From NCBI GenBank assembly GCA_025846845.1, contig JAOYTL010000001.1, forward strand, positions 372,001-436,000: a stretch of 64,000 nt of DNA, read 5' to 3'. The notes beneath the pieces were generated by a model. That model was not told the origin of the DNA. It saw nothing but the letters and a program-made list of their open reading frames with translations, and searched no databases. How positions within the stretch are numbered: position 1 is the first letter of the stretch; every line of letters starts with the position of its first letter. The stretch comes from Alloboseaceae bacterium BT-24-1 (GTDB lineage: Bacteria > Pseudomonadota > Alphaproteobacteria > Rhizobiales > Beijerinckiaceae). A program made the position numbers and the translations under genes. This document shows, piece by piece, positions 18,508 to 27,488 of this stretch.

Positions 18508-19077
18508 CTATCGACCCATCGCGTAGAACTCGTTGTTCGGGCGCATGCTGGTCACATTGGCGAGGCGGTTCGACATCCCGAAAAAGGCGGAGATGGCGGC
18601 GATGTCCCAGGCGTCGTCCTCGCTGAAGCCATGGGCCTGCAGTGTGGCGATATCATCGTCGCCGACCTCGTAGGCGCGGGCGGACACCTTCATGGCGAAA
18701 TCCAGCATCGCCCGTTGCCTTGGGGTGATGTCCGCCTTGCGGTAATTGACGGCGACCTGGTCGGCGACCAGCGGATTCTTCGCCCGCACGCGCAGGATCG
18801 CGCCATGGGCGACGACGCAGTACTGGCATTGATTGGCGTTGCTGGTTGCGACCACGATCATTTCGCGCTCGGCCTTGGTCAGCCCCTCCGCCTTGTTCAT
18901 CAGGGCATCGTGGTAGGCGAAGAAGGCGCGGAACTCGTCGGGGCGATGGGCCAGGGTCAGGAAGACGTTCGGCACGAAGCCGGACTTCTCCTGCACGACG
19001 AGAATCCGCTCCCGGATGTCGGCCGGCAGCGTGCCGATCTCGGGAACCGGGAAGCGGCTGATGGCGGGCTGTGTCAT
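18508..19077 (-). CDS. Peroxidase-related alkylhydroperoxidase (AhpD/carboxymuconolactone decarboxylase family)
   Basis: 189 residues. It contains the AhpD redox motif CxxC with a following histidine (Cys84, Cys87, His91 in ANQCQYCVVAHG) and belongs to the uncharacterised peroxidase-related enzyme group, with EKSGFVPNVFLTLAHRPDEF near the N-terminus and SAFFGMSNRLANVTSMRPNN near the end. Such proteins reduce peroxides through a dithiol/disulfide cycle. It is transcribed on the minus strand between the tRNA and the molybdoenzyme operon. The 78-base gap to the molybdoenzyme gene upstream leaves open whether they are co-transcribed. Confidence 0.9.
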   Translation of the reverse strand: MTQPAISRFPVPEIGTLPADIRERILVVQEKSGFVPNVFLTLAHRPDEFRAFFAYHDALMNKAEGLTKAEREMIVVATSNANQCQYCVVAHGAILRVRAKNPLVADQVAVNYRKADITPRQRAMLDFAMKVSARAYEVGDDDIATLQAHGFSEDDAWDIAAISAFFGMSNRLANVTSMRPNNEFYAMGR

Positions 19078-19155
19078 GTCGGCGATTCCTCATCTTGCGC
19101 GAATCTCAACCGCCGCACGGGCGCGCGGCGCGTGTGCCTCTGTAAAAGCGCGAGG

Positions 19156-21468
19156 CTAGACGGCGACCAAGCGCTCCATCTGCTCGCGGTGGTGTTCCAC
19201 CGCATCTCCGGCCGCGCCCTCATAGCGTTCGACCCTGACGAGGCAGGTATGGGCCGAGCAGCCCTGGCCGAAGGCGGAGGTTCCGATATCGACCGTCAGG
19301 ACGTTGGGATTGCCGGCGATGTCGAGCCCGCTATTGCCTGTCGGCGTGAACCAGGCGCCCGTCGGCAGGACGACCACGCGGCGTCGAACCCCCTCGGTGA
19401 GCCAGGCGGTCGCGAGGCAGGCCCCGCGCTCGTTCCACAGCCGGATCGTCTGGCCGTCGGCGATGCCGAGGGCGGCAGCGTCGTCCGGATGCAGGCGGGC
19501 CTGCTCGCGGCCGCCGCGCTTCGTGGCCATGCTGGCCGGGCTCGTCTCGAGCTGGCTGTGCAGCCGCCCTTCCGGCTGGTGCGAGATCAGGTGGAACTGG
19601 TCGCCAGCATCCGCCGCGCCAAGCCATTCCACCGGTTCGATCCAGGCCGGATGAGCGAGACAATCATCATAGCCGAGCGCGTCGAGAGTCTTGCTGCCGA
19701 GGACGATCCGCCCGCTCTCGGTGTCGAGGGCGTTGTCTTGCGGCCGTTCGCGGAATTCGGACAGGTAGGTCACCTTCGCCTGTGTCGGGCAACGGGCGTA
19801 GCCTTGCGTCCAGAAGGTATCGAAATCCGGCATCTCGAAGCTGAGGCGCGCGGCGGCGTCGGTGCGCGTCAGGTCGTAGAGATGGCGCAGCCAGCCGATC
19901 TCGTCGCGCCCTTCGTCGAAGGCCGGCCCGACGCCGAGCTGTTCTGCGATACCCCGGAAGATCGCGAAATCGGAGCGGGATTCGCCCACCGGTCCGATCG
20001 CCTGGTGCATGGCGATGATGCAATCGGAGCGCTTGTTGCCTGCGATGTCGTTGCGCTCGATCGAGGTGTTGGCCGGCAGCACGATATCGGCCCGCTGCGC
20101 GGTCGCCGTGAACATCGGATCCTGGACGATGATCGTTTCCGGCCGTGTCCAGGCCTCCGCGAGGCGGTTCAGGTCCTGATGGTGGTGATAGGGGTTGCCG
20201 CCCGCCCAATAGACCAGCCGCGCGTCAGGATAGGTCCGGGTCTCGCCCTCATAGGTGTAGGTGCTGCCCGGATGAAGCAGCATGTCGCTGATCCGGGCGA
20301 CGGGAATGAAGCTCTCCAGCGGTTTGCGCAATTGCGACATCGCCGGCGACTTGCCGAGGTTGATCGGCGCCCCGACCCCACCGAGCGATGCATAGCCGTA
20401 GCCGACGCCGCCGCCCGGCAGGCCGATCTGGCCGGTCATCGCCGCCAGCGCCAGCGCCGCCCAGAACGGCTGCTCGCCGTGATGGGCCCGCTGCAGGCTC
20501 CAGCTCACGGTCTGCATCGAGCGCGTTTCGACGAGCCGCTGTGCCAATTCCGCGATGCCGCGCGCCTCCAGCCCGGTGATGCCAGCTGCCCAAGCCGCGT
20601 CCTTGACCACCCCGTCCTGGCTGCCGTCGAGATAAGAGATCAACCGGTCGGAGCCGCTCGTGCAGCGAGCCAGAAAGGAGCGGTCATGCCGCCCCTGTCT
20701 CAGGATCTCGCCGGCGAGCCCGAGCATCAGCGCCGTGTCGGTGTTCGGCCGGATCGGCCACCACTCGGCATTCACCCAGTCCGGAACGTCGTCACGCAGC
20801 GGCGAGATGAGGATGACCTTCACACCCCTGTTGGCGATCTTGCGAAGGTGAGTCTCGAGAGCGTGGCTCGCGATGCCGCCGGCCTCGTTCTGCGCCGTCC
20901 GCGGCGACAGCGCCCCGAAGGCGAGCAGCGTCTCGGTGTGTTCCGCGATGCTGTCGAGCGTATTGGCCTGGCCGCCGCAGGCGCGGTCGTCGCCCAGCGT
21001 ATGACGCAGGATCACCGGGCCGGCGGCGATCGAATAGGTGTCGACATGGCCGGTATAGCCGCCGACGAGGTTGAGCATGCGCTTCAGCAGAGAGGGCGCG
21101 TGATGGAAGCGCCCGCAGCTCGTCCAGCCATAGGAGCCGGCGAAGATCGAGGCATTGCCGAAGGTTTCCGAGACGCGCCGGATCTCGCCGGCGACGAGAG
21201 AGCTCGCCTCCTCCCAGCTCACCGGCACGAGCCTGTCGCGGCCCCTGCCCCGGCGGTCACTGTTCTCGCGGCCCTCCAACCAGCCGGAACGAACCAGCGG
21301 CGTCAGCACGCGGCGTTCAGTGCTCGCCCAGTCGCGGACCGACTGGTTGATCGGCGAAGGCGAGGGATCGTGCTCGAAGGGCTCGATGCCGGTGATCCGG
21401 CCATCCTCCACCACGATCGTATAGGCGCCCCAATGGCTGCAATGCGGATAGCGCTGAACCGAGGTCAT
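19156..21468 (-). CDS. Cytoplasmic molybdopterin oxidoreductase, BisC/DMSO-reductase type
   Basis: 770 residues, close to BisC size, from ATG 21468 which overlaps the CaiB-type gene stop (ATGA). It belongs to the bis-MGD DMSO reductase family: the segment GSYGWTSCGRFHHA puts Ser117 at the position of the Mo-ligating serine of TorA/DorA/BisC. VYWAGGNPYHHHQDLNRLAE, DIVLPANTSIERNDIAGN and LHSQLETS with the C-terminal LWNERGACLA barrel follow. There is no N-terminal 4Fe-4S motif and no Tat signal, pointing to a cytoplasmic enzyme without a dedicated partner subunit. BisC-type enzymes reduce S- or N-oxides; the physiological substrate here is unknown. It is the last gene of the operon that starts at 24281. 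Confidence 0.92.
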   Translation of the reverse strand: MTSVQRYPHCSHWGAYTIVVEDGRITGIEPFEHDPSPSPINQSVRDWASTERRVLTPLVRSGWLEGRENSDRRGRGRDRLVPVSWEEASSLVAGEIRRVSETFGNASIFAGSYGWTSCGRFHHAPSLLKRMLNLVGGYTGHVDTYSIAAGPVILRHTLGDDRACGGQANTLDSIAEHTETLLAFGALSPRTAQNEAGGIASHALETHLRKIANRGVKVILISPLRDDVPDWVNAEWWPIRPNTDTALMLGLAGEILRQGRHDRSFLARCTSGSDRLISYLDGSQDGVVKDAAWAAGITGLEARGIAELAQRLVETRSMQTVSWSLQRAHHGEQPFWAALALAAMTGQIGLPGGGVGYGYASLGGVGAPINLGKSPAMSQLRKPLESFIPVARISDMLLHPGSTYTYEGETRTYPDARLVYWAGGNPYHHHQDLNRLAEAWTRPETIIVQDPMFTATAQRADIVLPANTSIERNDIAGNKRSDCIIAMHQAIGPVGESRSDFAIFRGIAEQLGVGPAFDEGRDEIGWLRHLYDLTRTDAAARLSFEMPDFDTFWTQGYARCPTQAKVTYLSEFRERPQDNALDTESGRIVLGSKTLDALGYDDCLAHPAWIEPVEWLGAADAGDQFHLISHQPEGRLHSQLETSPASMATKRGGREQARLHPDDAAALGIADGQTIRLWNERGACLATAWLTEGVRRRVVVLPTGAWFTPTGNSGLDIAGNPNVLTVDIGTSAFGQGCSAHTCLVRVERYEGAAGDAVEHHREQMERLVAV

Positions 21469-22682
21469 CCGCGCACCTTCCGCTGTCCGGCGGTCATGTC
21501 CGCCTCGGCCTCGAAGCCCGGCAACACGTCGGCGAAGAGATCGCCCTGCACGCCGACCTCGTCGAGGATCGCGGCGGTATGCTCGCCGAAGCGCGGCGGG
21601 GCCAGGCGGTAGGAGGCCGGGGTCCGCGACAGCTTGATCGGACTGCCGGTGCCGCGGTAGGCCCCGATGTCGACTACCATCTCGCGATGGTGCGTATGCG
21701 GGTCGGCCATCACCTGATCGATCGTGCGGACGGCGCCGCAGGGCACGCCCGACCTGATCAGGCGCTCGGCCAGCGGGCTGCAATCGAAGCCCGTCATCGC
21801 TTCTTCCAGCTCGGCCTTGAGTGCGTCGCGGTTGATGTTGCGGTCCTTGTTGGTCGCATAGCGCGGATCCTCCGCCAGCTTCGGCCGGCCGATGACCGTG
21901 CAGAGCGTCGCAAACTGTCGGTTGTTGCCGACGGCGAGGAACAGCGGCGCGTCGCGCGTCGCGAACACATCATAGGGGGTGATGTTGGGATGGGCGTTGC
22001 CCGAGCGCCCCGCGACCTTCCCCGAAAGATAGTAGTTCGGCAGATGGGGATGCAGCAGCGAGATCCCGCAATCATAGAGTGTCGTCTCGACGAACTGCCC
22101 TCTCCCACTCGAGGCCCGCTCCTGCAGCGCCATGAGGATGCCGATCACGGCATTGAGGCCCGTCACCATGTCGACGACCGGGAGCCCGACCCGCAGCGGC
22201 GCCCCGCCGAGCTCGCCATTGACGCTCATGATGCCGGCCGAGGCCTGGATCGCCGCATCGTAGCCCGGCAGACCGCCGAGCGGCCCGTCAGCACCGAAGC
22301 CCGAGACGCGGCAATGGACGAGGCGCGGAAAGCGCCGCTCCAGGTCCTCCCGGCCGAGGCCCCAGCGATCGAGCGTGCCGGTCTTGAAATTCTCGATGAA
22401 GACATCCGCGGTTTCCAGCAGGCGCAGGAGCAGCTCGCGGCCGGCCTGCTGCGTCAGGTCGAGTGCCATGCCGCGCTTGTTGCGGTTGACGCCGAGGAAA
22501 TAGCTGGCTGCGTCATCGAGGAAAGGCGGTCCCCAGCCGCGCGTCTCGTCGCCTGCCGGGGGTTCGATCTTGATGACGTCGGCTCCGTGATCGCCGAGGA
22601 TCTGGCCGGCATAGGGGCCGCCGAGAACGCGGCTGGCGTCGATGACCTTGATGCCGGCCAGGGACCCGGTGCGAGAATTCAT
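21465..22682 (-). CDS. CaiB/BaiF (family III) CoA-transferase
   Basis: 405 residues from ATG 22682, preceded by a CAGGACAGG purine-rich site. Family III CoA-transferase signatures are LAGIKVIDASRVLGGPYAGQ, LGDHGADVIKIEPPAGDETR, SYFLGVNRNKRGMALDL, ADVFIENFKTGTLDRWGLG (with the conserved N-F and the Asp168-equivalent region) and GLPGYDAAIQASAGIMSVNG. It moves CoA between carboxylic acids. It lies between the family I CoA-transferase genes and the molybdoenzyme, with an ATGA overlap to the latter, so the pathway evidently handles CoA thioesters. Confidence 0.93.
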   Translation of the reverse strand: MNSRTGSLAGIKVIDASRVLGGPYAGQILGDHGADVIKIEPPAGDETRGWGPPFLDDAASYFLGVNRNKRGMALDLTQQAGRELLLRLLETADVFIENFKTGTLDRWGLGREDLERRFPRLVHCRVSGFGADGPLGGLPGYDAAIQASAGIMSVNGELGGAPLRVGLPVVDMVTGLNAVIGILMALQERASSGRGQFVETTLYDCGISLLHPHLPNYYLSGKVAGRSGNAHPNITPYDVFATRDAPLFLAVGNNRQFATLCTVIGRPKLAEDPRYATNKDRNINRDALKAELEEAMTGFDCSPLAERLIRSGVPCGAVRTIDQVMADPHTHHREMVVDIGAYRGTGSPIKLSRTPASYRLAPPRFGEHTAAILDEVGVQGDLFADVLPGFEAEADMTAGQRKVRG

Positions 22683-22719
22683 GGCCTGTCCTGCTGGCTG
22701 TCTTTGCTGGGGCGTCGTG

Positions 22720-23469
22720 TCATGCGCAGACCTCGCGCCGCATCTGGTTGGCGAACTCCGGATAGGTTTCCGAGAGCTCGTCCATGATCTGTCCGCGCAG
22801 GAGAACGAGTGTCGCCGGGTCGGGCAACTCGGTCTGGCCGGGTTGGTCCGCATGCCTGAACGCGAAACCAGTCGCCTCCCTGACCTCGTTTAGGTCGTGG
22901 CCGGGATGGAGACTCTCCAGGGTGAAGCCGGGCCGGCTCTTGTCGAAGCTGAAGAGGGCCTTGCCGGTCAGCAGCGCCACCGGTCCGCCGGTGCGATGGA
23001 CGCCGGCCTCGCTCGTCCCGGGCGCGCTGATGAAGTCGACCTTCTCGACGAAGACGCGCGGGCTGTGCTCCTCGCGAAACAGGATGACGCGGGGAACGAC
23101 GAAATAGAGATAGGCGGACCCGAACGAGCCCGGCCAGCGCGGCGCCGAGGCCGGATAGTCGCCGATGCCCACGAGATTGATGTTGGCCTGCCCGTCGATC
23201 TGGCCGCCGCCGAGAAAGAAGGCATCGACCCGGCCCTGGCCGGCGCAGTCGAACAATTCGGCCGAGCCGTTCGTGAAGAAGTTGTGCTCGACCGAACCGA
23301 GGATCGAGATCCTGACCGGAGGCGCGCCGGCGCGCTTCTTCAAGGCCCGCAGCAGCATCGCGCCTGCAGCGGGAATCGGCGAGGACGCGCCCACCGCGAC
23401 ATGCCGGACGCCATCGAGCAGGCGGGCGATGCTGGCGATCAGGACCTCGCGAGGATGCACATCCGTCAT
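22720..23469 (-). CDS. CoA-transferase subunit beta (GctB-like)
   Basis: 249 residues from ATG 23469, overlapping the alpha-subunit stop by ATGA. Similarity is to the beta subunits of family I CoA-transferases (AtoA/GctB superfamily): VGASSPIPAAGAMLLRALKK, then GSVEHNFFTNGSAELFDC and DAFFLGGGQIDGQANINLVG. The glutamate in SVEHN is the likely counterpart of the catalytic Glu. The same fold also contains the ring-opening hydrolases IpdAB, so a hydrolase role cannot be excluded. It pairs with the alpha subunit and is followed 37 bases later by the CaiB-type gene. Confidence 0.87.
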   Translation of the reverse strand: MTDVHPREVLIASIARLLDGVRHVAVGASSPIPAAGAMLLRALKKRAGAPPVRISILGSVEHNFFTNGSAELFDCAGQGRVDAFFLGGGQIDGQANINLVGIGDYPASAPRWPGSFGSAYLYFVVPRVILFREEHSPRVFVEKVDFISAPGTSEAGVHRTGGPVALLTGKALFSFDKSRPGFTLESLHPGHDLNEVREATGFAFRHADQPGQTELPDPATLVLLRGQIMDELSETYPEFANQMRREVCA

Positions 23470-24281
23470 CGGGCGAGCTCCCGGCTCCGATTGCCCGGCA
23501 ATCCGGCCATGTATTCGGCGAAGCCCTCTGCCGTCCGGGCGGCCTTCGCATAGCGCAGGATCTCGGCCGTATCGGTCGGATACTCGCCCCAGAGACCATA
23601 GGGCCAGGCTCCGCGGGGCGCGACTGCGATCTCGCTCACATAAAGCGCCGGCAGGGTTCCGGCCGCGCTCATCTCGCTGCCGAGCAGGTTCTCGTCGACG
23701 ATGCGCTCGACCGTGACCAGAGTCTGTTCCGCGGCATAGGCCATCGCCGCGAGCTCGCGCCGCCGCCCAATCCAGACATTGCCCTGGCGATCCGCCATCG
23801 GCGCGTGGAAGAGTGCGATGTCGGGCCGTACCGCCGGGATCAGGACGATCGGATCGCCACCGTCGGCGAAGGGATTGTCGATCACCCGCCAGTCGGGCCG
23901 GAAGCGCAGGATGTCGCTGCCGATGATGCCGCGCAGCGGCTGGAACGGATTGCCCTTCTGGGCGGCCATCAGTCCGGCATGGATCGCCGGGCAGGTCGCG
24001 TCCCGGAGCGCGATCCGCCCCTCCCCGACCGCCTGGTTGAAGCGCGGCGCGCCGCCCGCCTCGCCGAGCGAGACCGCGCTGGTCTCGACCGAGCGGACGA
24101 GCCCGGCGCCCACGAGCTGGTCGACCTGCAACCCGCCGGTCGGAACGCAGAAGAGATCGAGATCGCCGGCGCCGTGGTCGATCAGTGCCCGGGTCATCGC
24201 CATTGAGACCCCCGCATAATCGACCGGCAGCGCGAGCTGCATTCCCGCTTCGACACGGCTCGCCATGCCCCGCAGGTCCAT
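23466..24281 (-). CDS. CoA-transferase subunit alpha (GctA-like)
   Basis: 271 residues, first gene of the minus-strand operon. An AtoD/GctA-type alpha subunit: VPTGGLQVDQLVGAGLVRSV, PVRPDIALFHAPMADRQGN-like HAPMADRQGNVWIG and ERIVDENLLGSEMSA. ATG 24281 is preferred; the initial residues MDLRGMASRVEAGMQLALP allow later starts. The upstream region carries operator site 1 about 46 bases from the start codon, suggesting direct control by the local IclR regulator. The substrate is unknown. Confidence 0.88.
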   Translation of the reverse strand: MDLRGMASRVEAGMQLALPVDYAGVSMAMTRALIDHGAGDLDLFCVPTGGLQVDQLVGAGLVRSVETSAVSLGEAGGAPRFNQAVGEGRIALRDATCPAIHAGLMAAQKGNPFQPLRGIIGSDILRFRPDWRVIDNPFADGGDPIVLIPAVRPDIALFHAPMADRQGNVWIGRRRELAAMAYAAEQTLVTVERIVDENLLGSEMSAAGTLPALYVSEIAVAPRGAWPYGLWGEYPTDTAEILRYAKAARTAEGFAEYMAGLPGNRSRELAR

Positions 24282-24326
24282 CGCGCATCCCTTCCCTTCG
24301 ACGTCGGCGCATTGCCGTTCTCTGGT

Positions 24327-24352
24327 GTTCTATAATATAGAACAATATTCTG
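24327..24352 (-). promoter_or_regulatory. Operator site 1 of the shared three-promoter set (CoA-transferase operon)
   Basis: Read on the minus strand this 26-base element is AGAA-N5-TTCT-N7-AGAA with flanking C at both ends. Inside it, GTTCTATAATATAGAAC (24327-24343) is a perfect 8-1-8 palindrome. It matches site 2 at 21 of 26 positions in the same orientation relative to its gene. A further AGAA (24356-24359) lies just beyond. It lies about 46 bases before the GctA-like start codon. Confidence 0.8.
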
Positions 24353-24488
24353 AAAAGAACCTATCGGCCTGCGGCTTACGATGTCAATACGACGCTTCGG
24401 CCGCCATCGTGCAGCGTCCGCCACTCCTCGCCTTATCCCGATGAGACTGCTTGACAGCGCCGCTGGCAAGCGCCTTATCTAAAAGAAA

Positions 24489-24514
24489 CAGAATAGCGTT
24501 CTATAATTCAGAAC
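24489..24514 (+). promoter_or_regulatory. Operator site 2 of the shared set (ABC importer operon)
   Basis: Architecture AGAA (24490-24493), 5 bases, TTCT (24499-24502), 7 bases, AGAA (24510-24513). An additional AGAA at 24484-24487 lies just outside. It ends only 16 bases before the ATG of the ABC ATPase gene, so it would overlap the transcription start or leader. The 248-base divergent region 24282-24529 contains sites 1 and 2 and otherwise no gene. Confidence 0.8.
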
Positions 24515-24529
24515 ACTGGGAGAAACGCG

Positions 24530-25672
24530 ATGGCGACTGAACTGGCGTCTCGCGCCGAGCAGCCGGCGCAGGCGAAACAGTCGGGAGCGGCGAGGGCGCA
24601 GGGCTCGATCGGCTCGGGCATCGTCCTGCGCGACGTCGTCAAGAATTACGGCGATTTCCGTGCGGCCGACCGCATTTCCCTCGACATTCTGCCTGGCGAG
24701 TTCATCACCCTGCTCGGCCCCTCGGGCAGCGGGAAGACGACGCTGCTCAATCTTCTCGCCGGCTTCCAGACGCTGGATGGCGGGCAGATGCATGTCGACG
24801 GCGCGCCGATCGACCATGTCCCGACTCACAAGCGCGGCTTCGGCATGGTCTTCCAGAGCTACGCGCTCTTTCCCAACATGACGGTCACGCAGAACGTCGC
24901 GTTCCCGCTGCGCATGGCCGGATTCGACCGCACTACCGCCGAACGCCGCGTCGCCGAGACGCTCGAGATCATGCGCCTCTCCGAGCATGCCGCGAAGACG
25001 CCCTCACAGATGTCGGGCGGCCAGCAGCAGCGCGTCGCCATCGCTCGCGCCATCGTCCGGCGTCCGAAGATCGTGCTCATGGACGAGCCTCTGAGCGCGC
25101 TCGACCGGCGACTGCGAGAATCCATCCAGATCGAGATCCGCGAGCTGCATCGGGCGATCGGCAGCACCATCCTGTTCGTCACCCATGACCAGGGCGAGGC
25201 CCTGACGATGAGCGATCGCATCGCGGTGATGGACGCCGGGAGGATCGTGCAGATCGGCACTCCGGTCGACATCTACCGGCACCCGCAGAACCGCTTCGTC
25301 GCCGCCTTCGTCGGCGAGAGCAACCTGATCGAGGCGGAGATCATCCAGCGGCGGGGTTCGATGATGGCGCTGCGCAATCGTGCCGGCTACGTCTTCGAGG
25401 CCGATGCCGGGCACGGGGTCGAAGTCGGGCGCGCGACGGTGCTGGTGCGGCCCGAACGGATCGCCATCGCCGACGCTCCGGGACCAAACACGATGCCGGT
25501 CACGGTGACCTCGGCTCTGTTCCTCGGCGAGGTCTTGCGGATCGAGGCCCGAACCGACAGTGGCGAGACGCTGCTGATCCGTTGCACGGACACGGCGGAA
25601 CGGGCGCTGCCGGCGGTCGAGGACCGCCTCCATGTCAGCTGGGGCGCTGCCGATTGCTGGGTGCTCTCGTGA
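24530..25672 (+). CDS. ABC transporter ATP-binding protein (PotA-type, polyamine/opine class)
   Basis: 380 residues. The nucleotide-binding domain has Walker A GPSGSGKT at residues 63-70, Q-loop VFQSYALFP, signature SGGQQ at 162-166, Walker B IVLMDEP at 181-187 and the switch histidine in LFVTHDQGEAL. A C-terminal TOBE-type domain (residues 280-380) marks it as the PotA/FbpC/MalK group. It energises the importer completed by the fused permease and binding protein downstream. Its stop overlaps the permease GTG start. ATG 24530 follows GGGAGAAACGCG. Confidence 0.95.
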   Translation: MATELASRAEQPAQAKQSGAARAQGSIGSGIVLRDVVKNYGDFRAADRISLDILPGEFITLLGPSGSGKTTLLNLLAGFQTLDGGQMHVDGAPIDHVPTHKRGFGMVFQSYALFPNMTVTQNVAFPLRMAGFDRTTAERRVAETLEIMRLSEHAAKTPSQMSGGQQQRVAIARAIVRRPKIVLMDEPLSALDRRLRESIQIEIRELHRAIGSTILFVTHDQGEALTMSDRIAVMDAGRIVQIGTPVDIYRHPQNRFVAAFVGESNLIEAEIIQRRGSMMALRNRAGYVFEADAGHGVEVGRATVLVRPERIAIADAPGPNTMPVTVTSALFLGEVLRIEARTDSGETLLIRCTDTAERALPAVEDRLHVSWGAADCWVLS

Positions 25673-27453
25673 TCGCTCTCGCCGCCACTGCCCCTCCTCG
25701 CGGGCGGGTTGGTCTTGCCGGAAGGCTCTCCAACCCTGTGCTGCTTTTGCTGCCGGCCGCGCTCTTCCTCGGCTTCATCTATCTGCTGCCGGTCATCGAC
25801 CTCATCCGCCTCAGTGTGAGCGGACCGACGGTGTCGACGTTCTTCGAACGGGTGTTCTCGGTACCGCTCTACTGGGATTCGCTCGTCCGGACGATGCAGA
25901 TATCCCTGACCGTGGCGACCTTGTGCCTGCTGCTCGGCTATCCGACGGCGCTTCTGATCCGGCGCACCTCCGGCATGACCCGGACCCTGATCACGGCCGG
26001 CGTGATCCTGCCCTATTTCATCGCGGTCCTGATCCGGACCTATGCCTGGATGGTGCTGCTCGGCCGCAACGGTCCGGTGAACAAGATCCTGACTGGGCTC
26101 GGGCTTCTCGATGAGCCGGCCCAGCTCCTGTTCAATCGCGGCACGGTCCTGCTCGGCATGACGGCGGTCCTGCTGCCGATCATGGTGCTGAGCATCTACT
26201 CCAGCGTATCGCGCCTCGACGCGGCGCTGCCGCGCGCCGCACAGGCATCCGGCGCCGGGCCGATCGCCACGTTCTGGCGCATCCTTCTGCCGCTTACCCT
26301 GCCTGGAATGGGGGCCGGCTTCCTGCTCGTCTTCGTGGCCGCGCTCGGCTTCTTCATCACGCCGACGCTGCTCGGCGGGCCGGGCGACCAGATGTTCGCC
26401 ATGCACATCGTGCAACAGGCCGACTTCATCAGCAGCGAGGGCTTTCTCCAGGCGCTCGCCGTCGTGCTCCTGGTCATCACCCTGCTCTTCGTCGGCCTGG
26501 CCGGCCATGCCCTTGGCTTCGAGTTCATCTGGGGCGGCGGCAAGCTCGCGGACGGACAGGCGCGCGCCGGCACGAGCCGGAAGGCCGCCGCTCCGCACTG
26601 GCGTCTCCTCACCGGGATGGCCGACCGGATCGTCTGGCCCATCTTGCGCTTGCTGAGCCGGCTGCACCCAGCCTGGGGACGCTGGACCGTCATCATCCTC
26701 GGCGGCGGCGTGATCGCGACGCTGATCCTGCCCATCCTGGTCGTGATGGTGATCTCGTTCAGCAGCGCCTCCTACCTCACCTTCCCGCCGCCCGGATTCT
26801 CCTTGCGCTGGTACGAGAAGTTCTTCTCCGATCCGAACTGGATGGAGGCCTTCTGGAAGTCCTCGGTGATAGCTGCCGCGTCGGCCGTCATCTCGGTGGT
26901 GCTCGGAGCCTCTGCTGCAATGGGGATCGTACGCAGCAACATCCGCGGCAAGTCGGTCATCATGCTCCTGCTCGTGAGCCCGGCCATCGTGCCGCCAGTG
27001 GTGCTCGGCCTGTCGCTCTACAGCCTGTTCCTGCGCTTCGATCTCGTGGGGACGATCTGGGGGCTCGCCTCCGCCCATGCGATCGGCGGCATTCCGCTCG
27101 TCGTAATCATCGTTTCGGCGGCGCTCCAGGGCGTCGACAAGCGTCTCGAACAAGCGGCGGCCGTGCATGGCGCCTCGCCACTCACGGTCTTCCGCACGGT
27201 GACGCTGCCGGCGATCGCACCGGGGCTCGCGGCCGCAGCCTTCTTCGCCTTCCTGCACTCGTTCGACGAACTGGTGCTGTCGCTGTTCCTGTCGAGCGCG
27301 CAGTTGAAAACCCTGCCGCTGATGCTCTGGGCCGACATCAACTACCAGCTCAATCCGGTTCTCGCGGTGGTCTCATCGCTCGAGGTCCTGCTGGTGGTGA
27401 TCGGGCTCGCGCTGGCGGGGCCCGTGCTCGCTCGGTCGCGAGCCGGCGCCTGA
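25669..27453 (+). CDS. Fused ABC transporter permease (PotB-PotC in one chain)
   Basis: 594 residues from GTG 25669 overlapping the ATPase stop (GTGA). Two complete binding-protein-dependent permease domains are joined. The first (about residues 15-290) has the EAA-like loop AAQASGAGPIATFWRILLPL. The second (about 340-590) has AAAVHGASPLTVFRTVTLPA. The joint is a charged linker around GGGKLADGQARAGTSRKAA. Twelve or so hydrophobic segments are visible. In spermidine/putrescine-type systems these are usually two proteins. The open frame runs through the joint without a stop or restart, so this is a true fusion. Confidence 0.92.
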   Translation: MIALAATAPPRGRVGLAGRLSNPVLLLLPAALFLGFIYLLPVIDLIRLSVSGPTVSTFFERVFSVPLYWDSLVRTMQISLTVATLCLLLGYPTALLIRRTSGMTRTLITAGVILPYFIAVLIRTYAWMVLLGRNGPVNKILTGLGLLDEPAQLLFNRGTVLLGMTAVLLPIMVLSIYSSVSRLDAALPRAAQASGAGPIATFWRILLPLTLPGMGAGFLLVFVAALGFFITPTLLGGPGDQMFAMHIVQQADFISSEGFLQALAVVLLVITLLFVGLAGHALGFEFIWGGGKLADGQARAGTSRKAAAPHWRLLTGMADRIVWPILRLLSRLHPAWGRWTVIILGGGVIATLILPILVVMVISFSSASYLTFPPPGFSLRWYEKFFSDPNWMEAFWKSSVIAAASAVISVVLGASAAMGIVRSNIRGKSVIMLLLVSPAIVPPVVLGLSLYSLFLRFDLVGTIWGLASAHAIGGIPLVVIIVSAALQGVDKRLEQAAAVHGASPLTVFRTVTLPAIAPGLAAAAFFAFLHSFDELVLSLFLSSAQLKTLPLMLWADINYQLNPVLAVVSSLEVLLVVIGLALAGPVLARSRAGA

Positions 27454-27488
27454 GACGCAATCAATCAAAAACGGGAGGGATGAAGACC

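Noticed and set aside
18505..21612. Open frame of 1,035 codons on the plus strand opposite the AhpD-like and molybdoenzyme genes
   Set aside because: Translation is Arg/Gly/His-rich without motifs; it is the antisense frame kept open by high GC across two clearly recognised genes.
25387..27258. 623-codon minus-strand frame opposite the fused permease
   Set aside because: Extremely hydrophilic, repetitive charged translation is what antisense of a membrane protein gene looks like.
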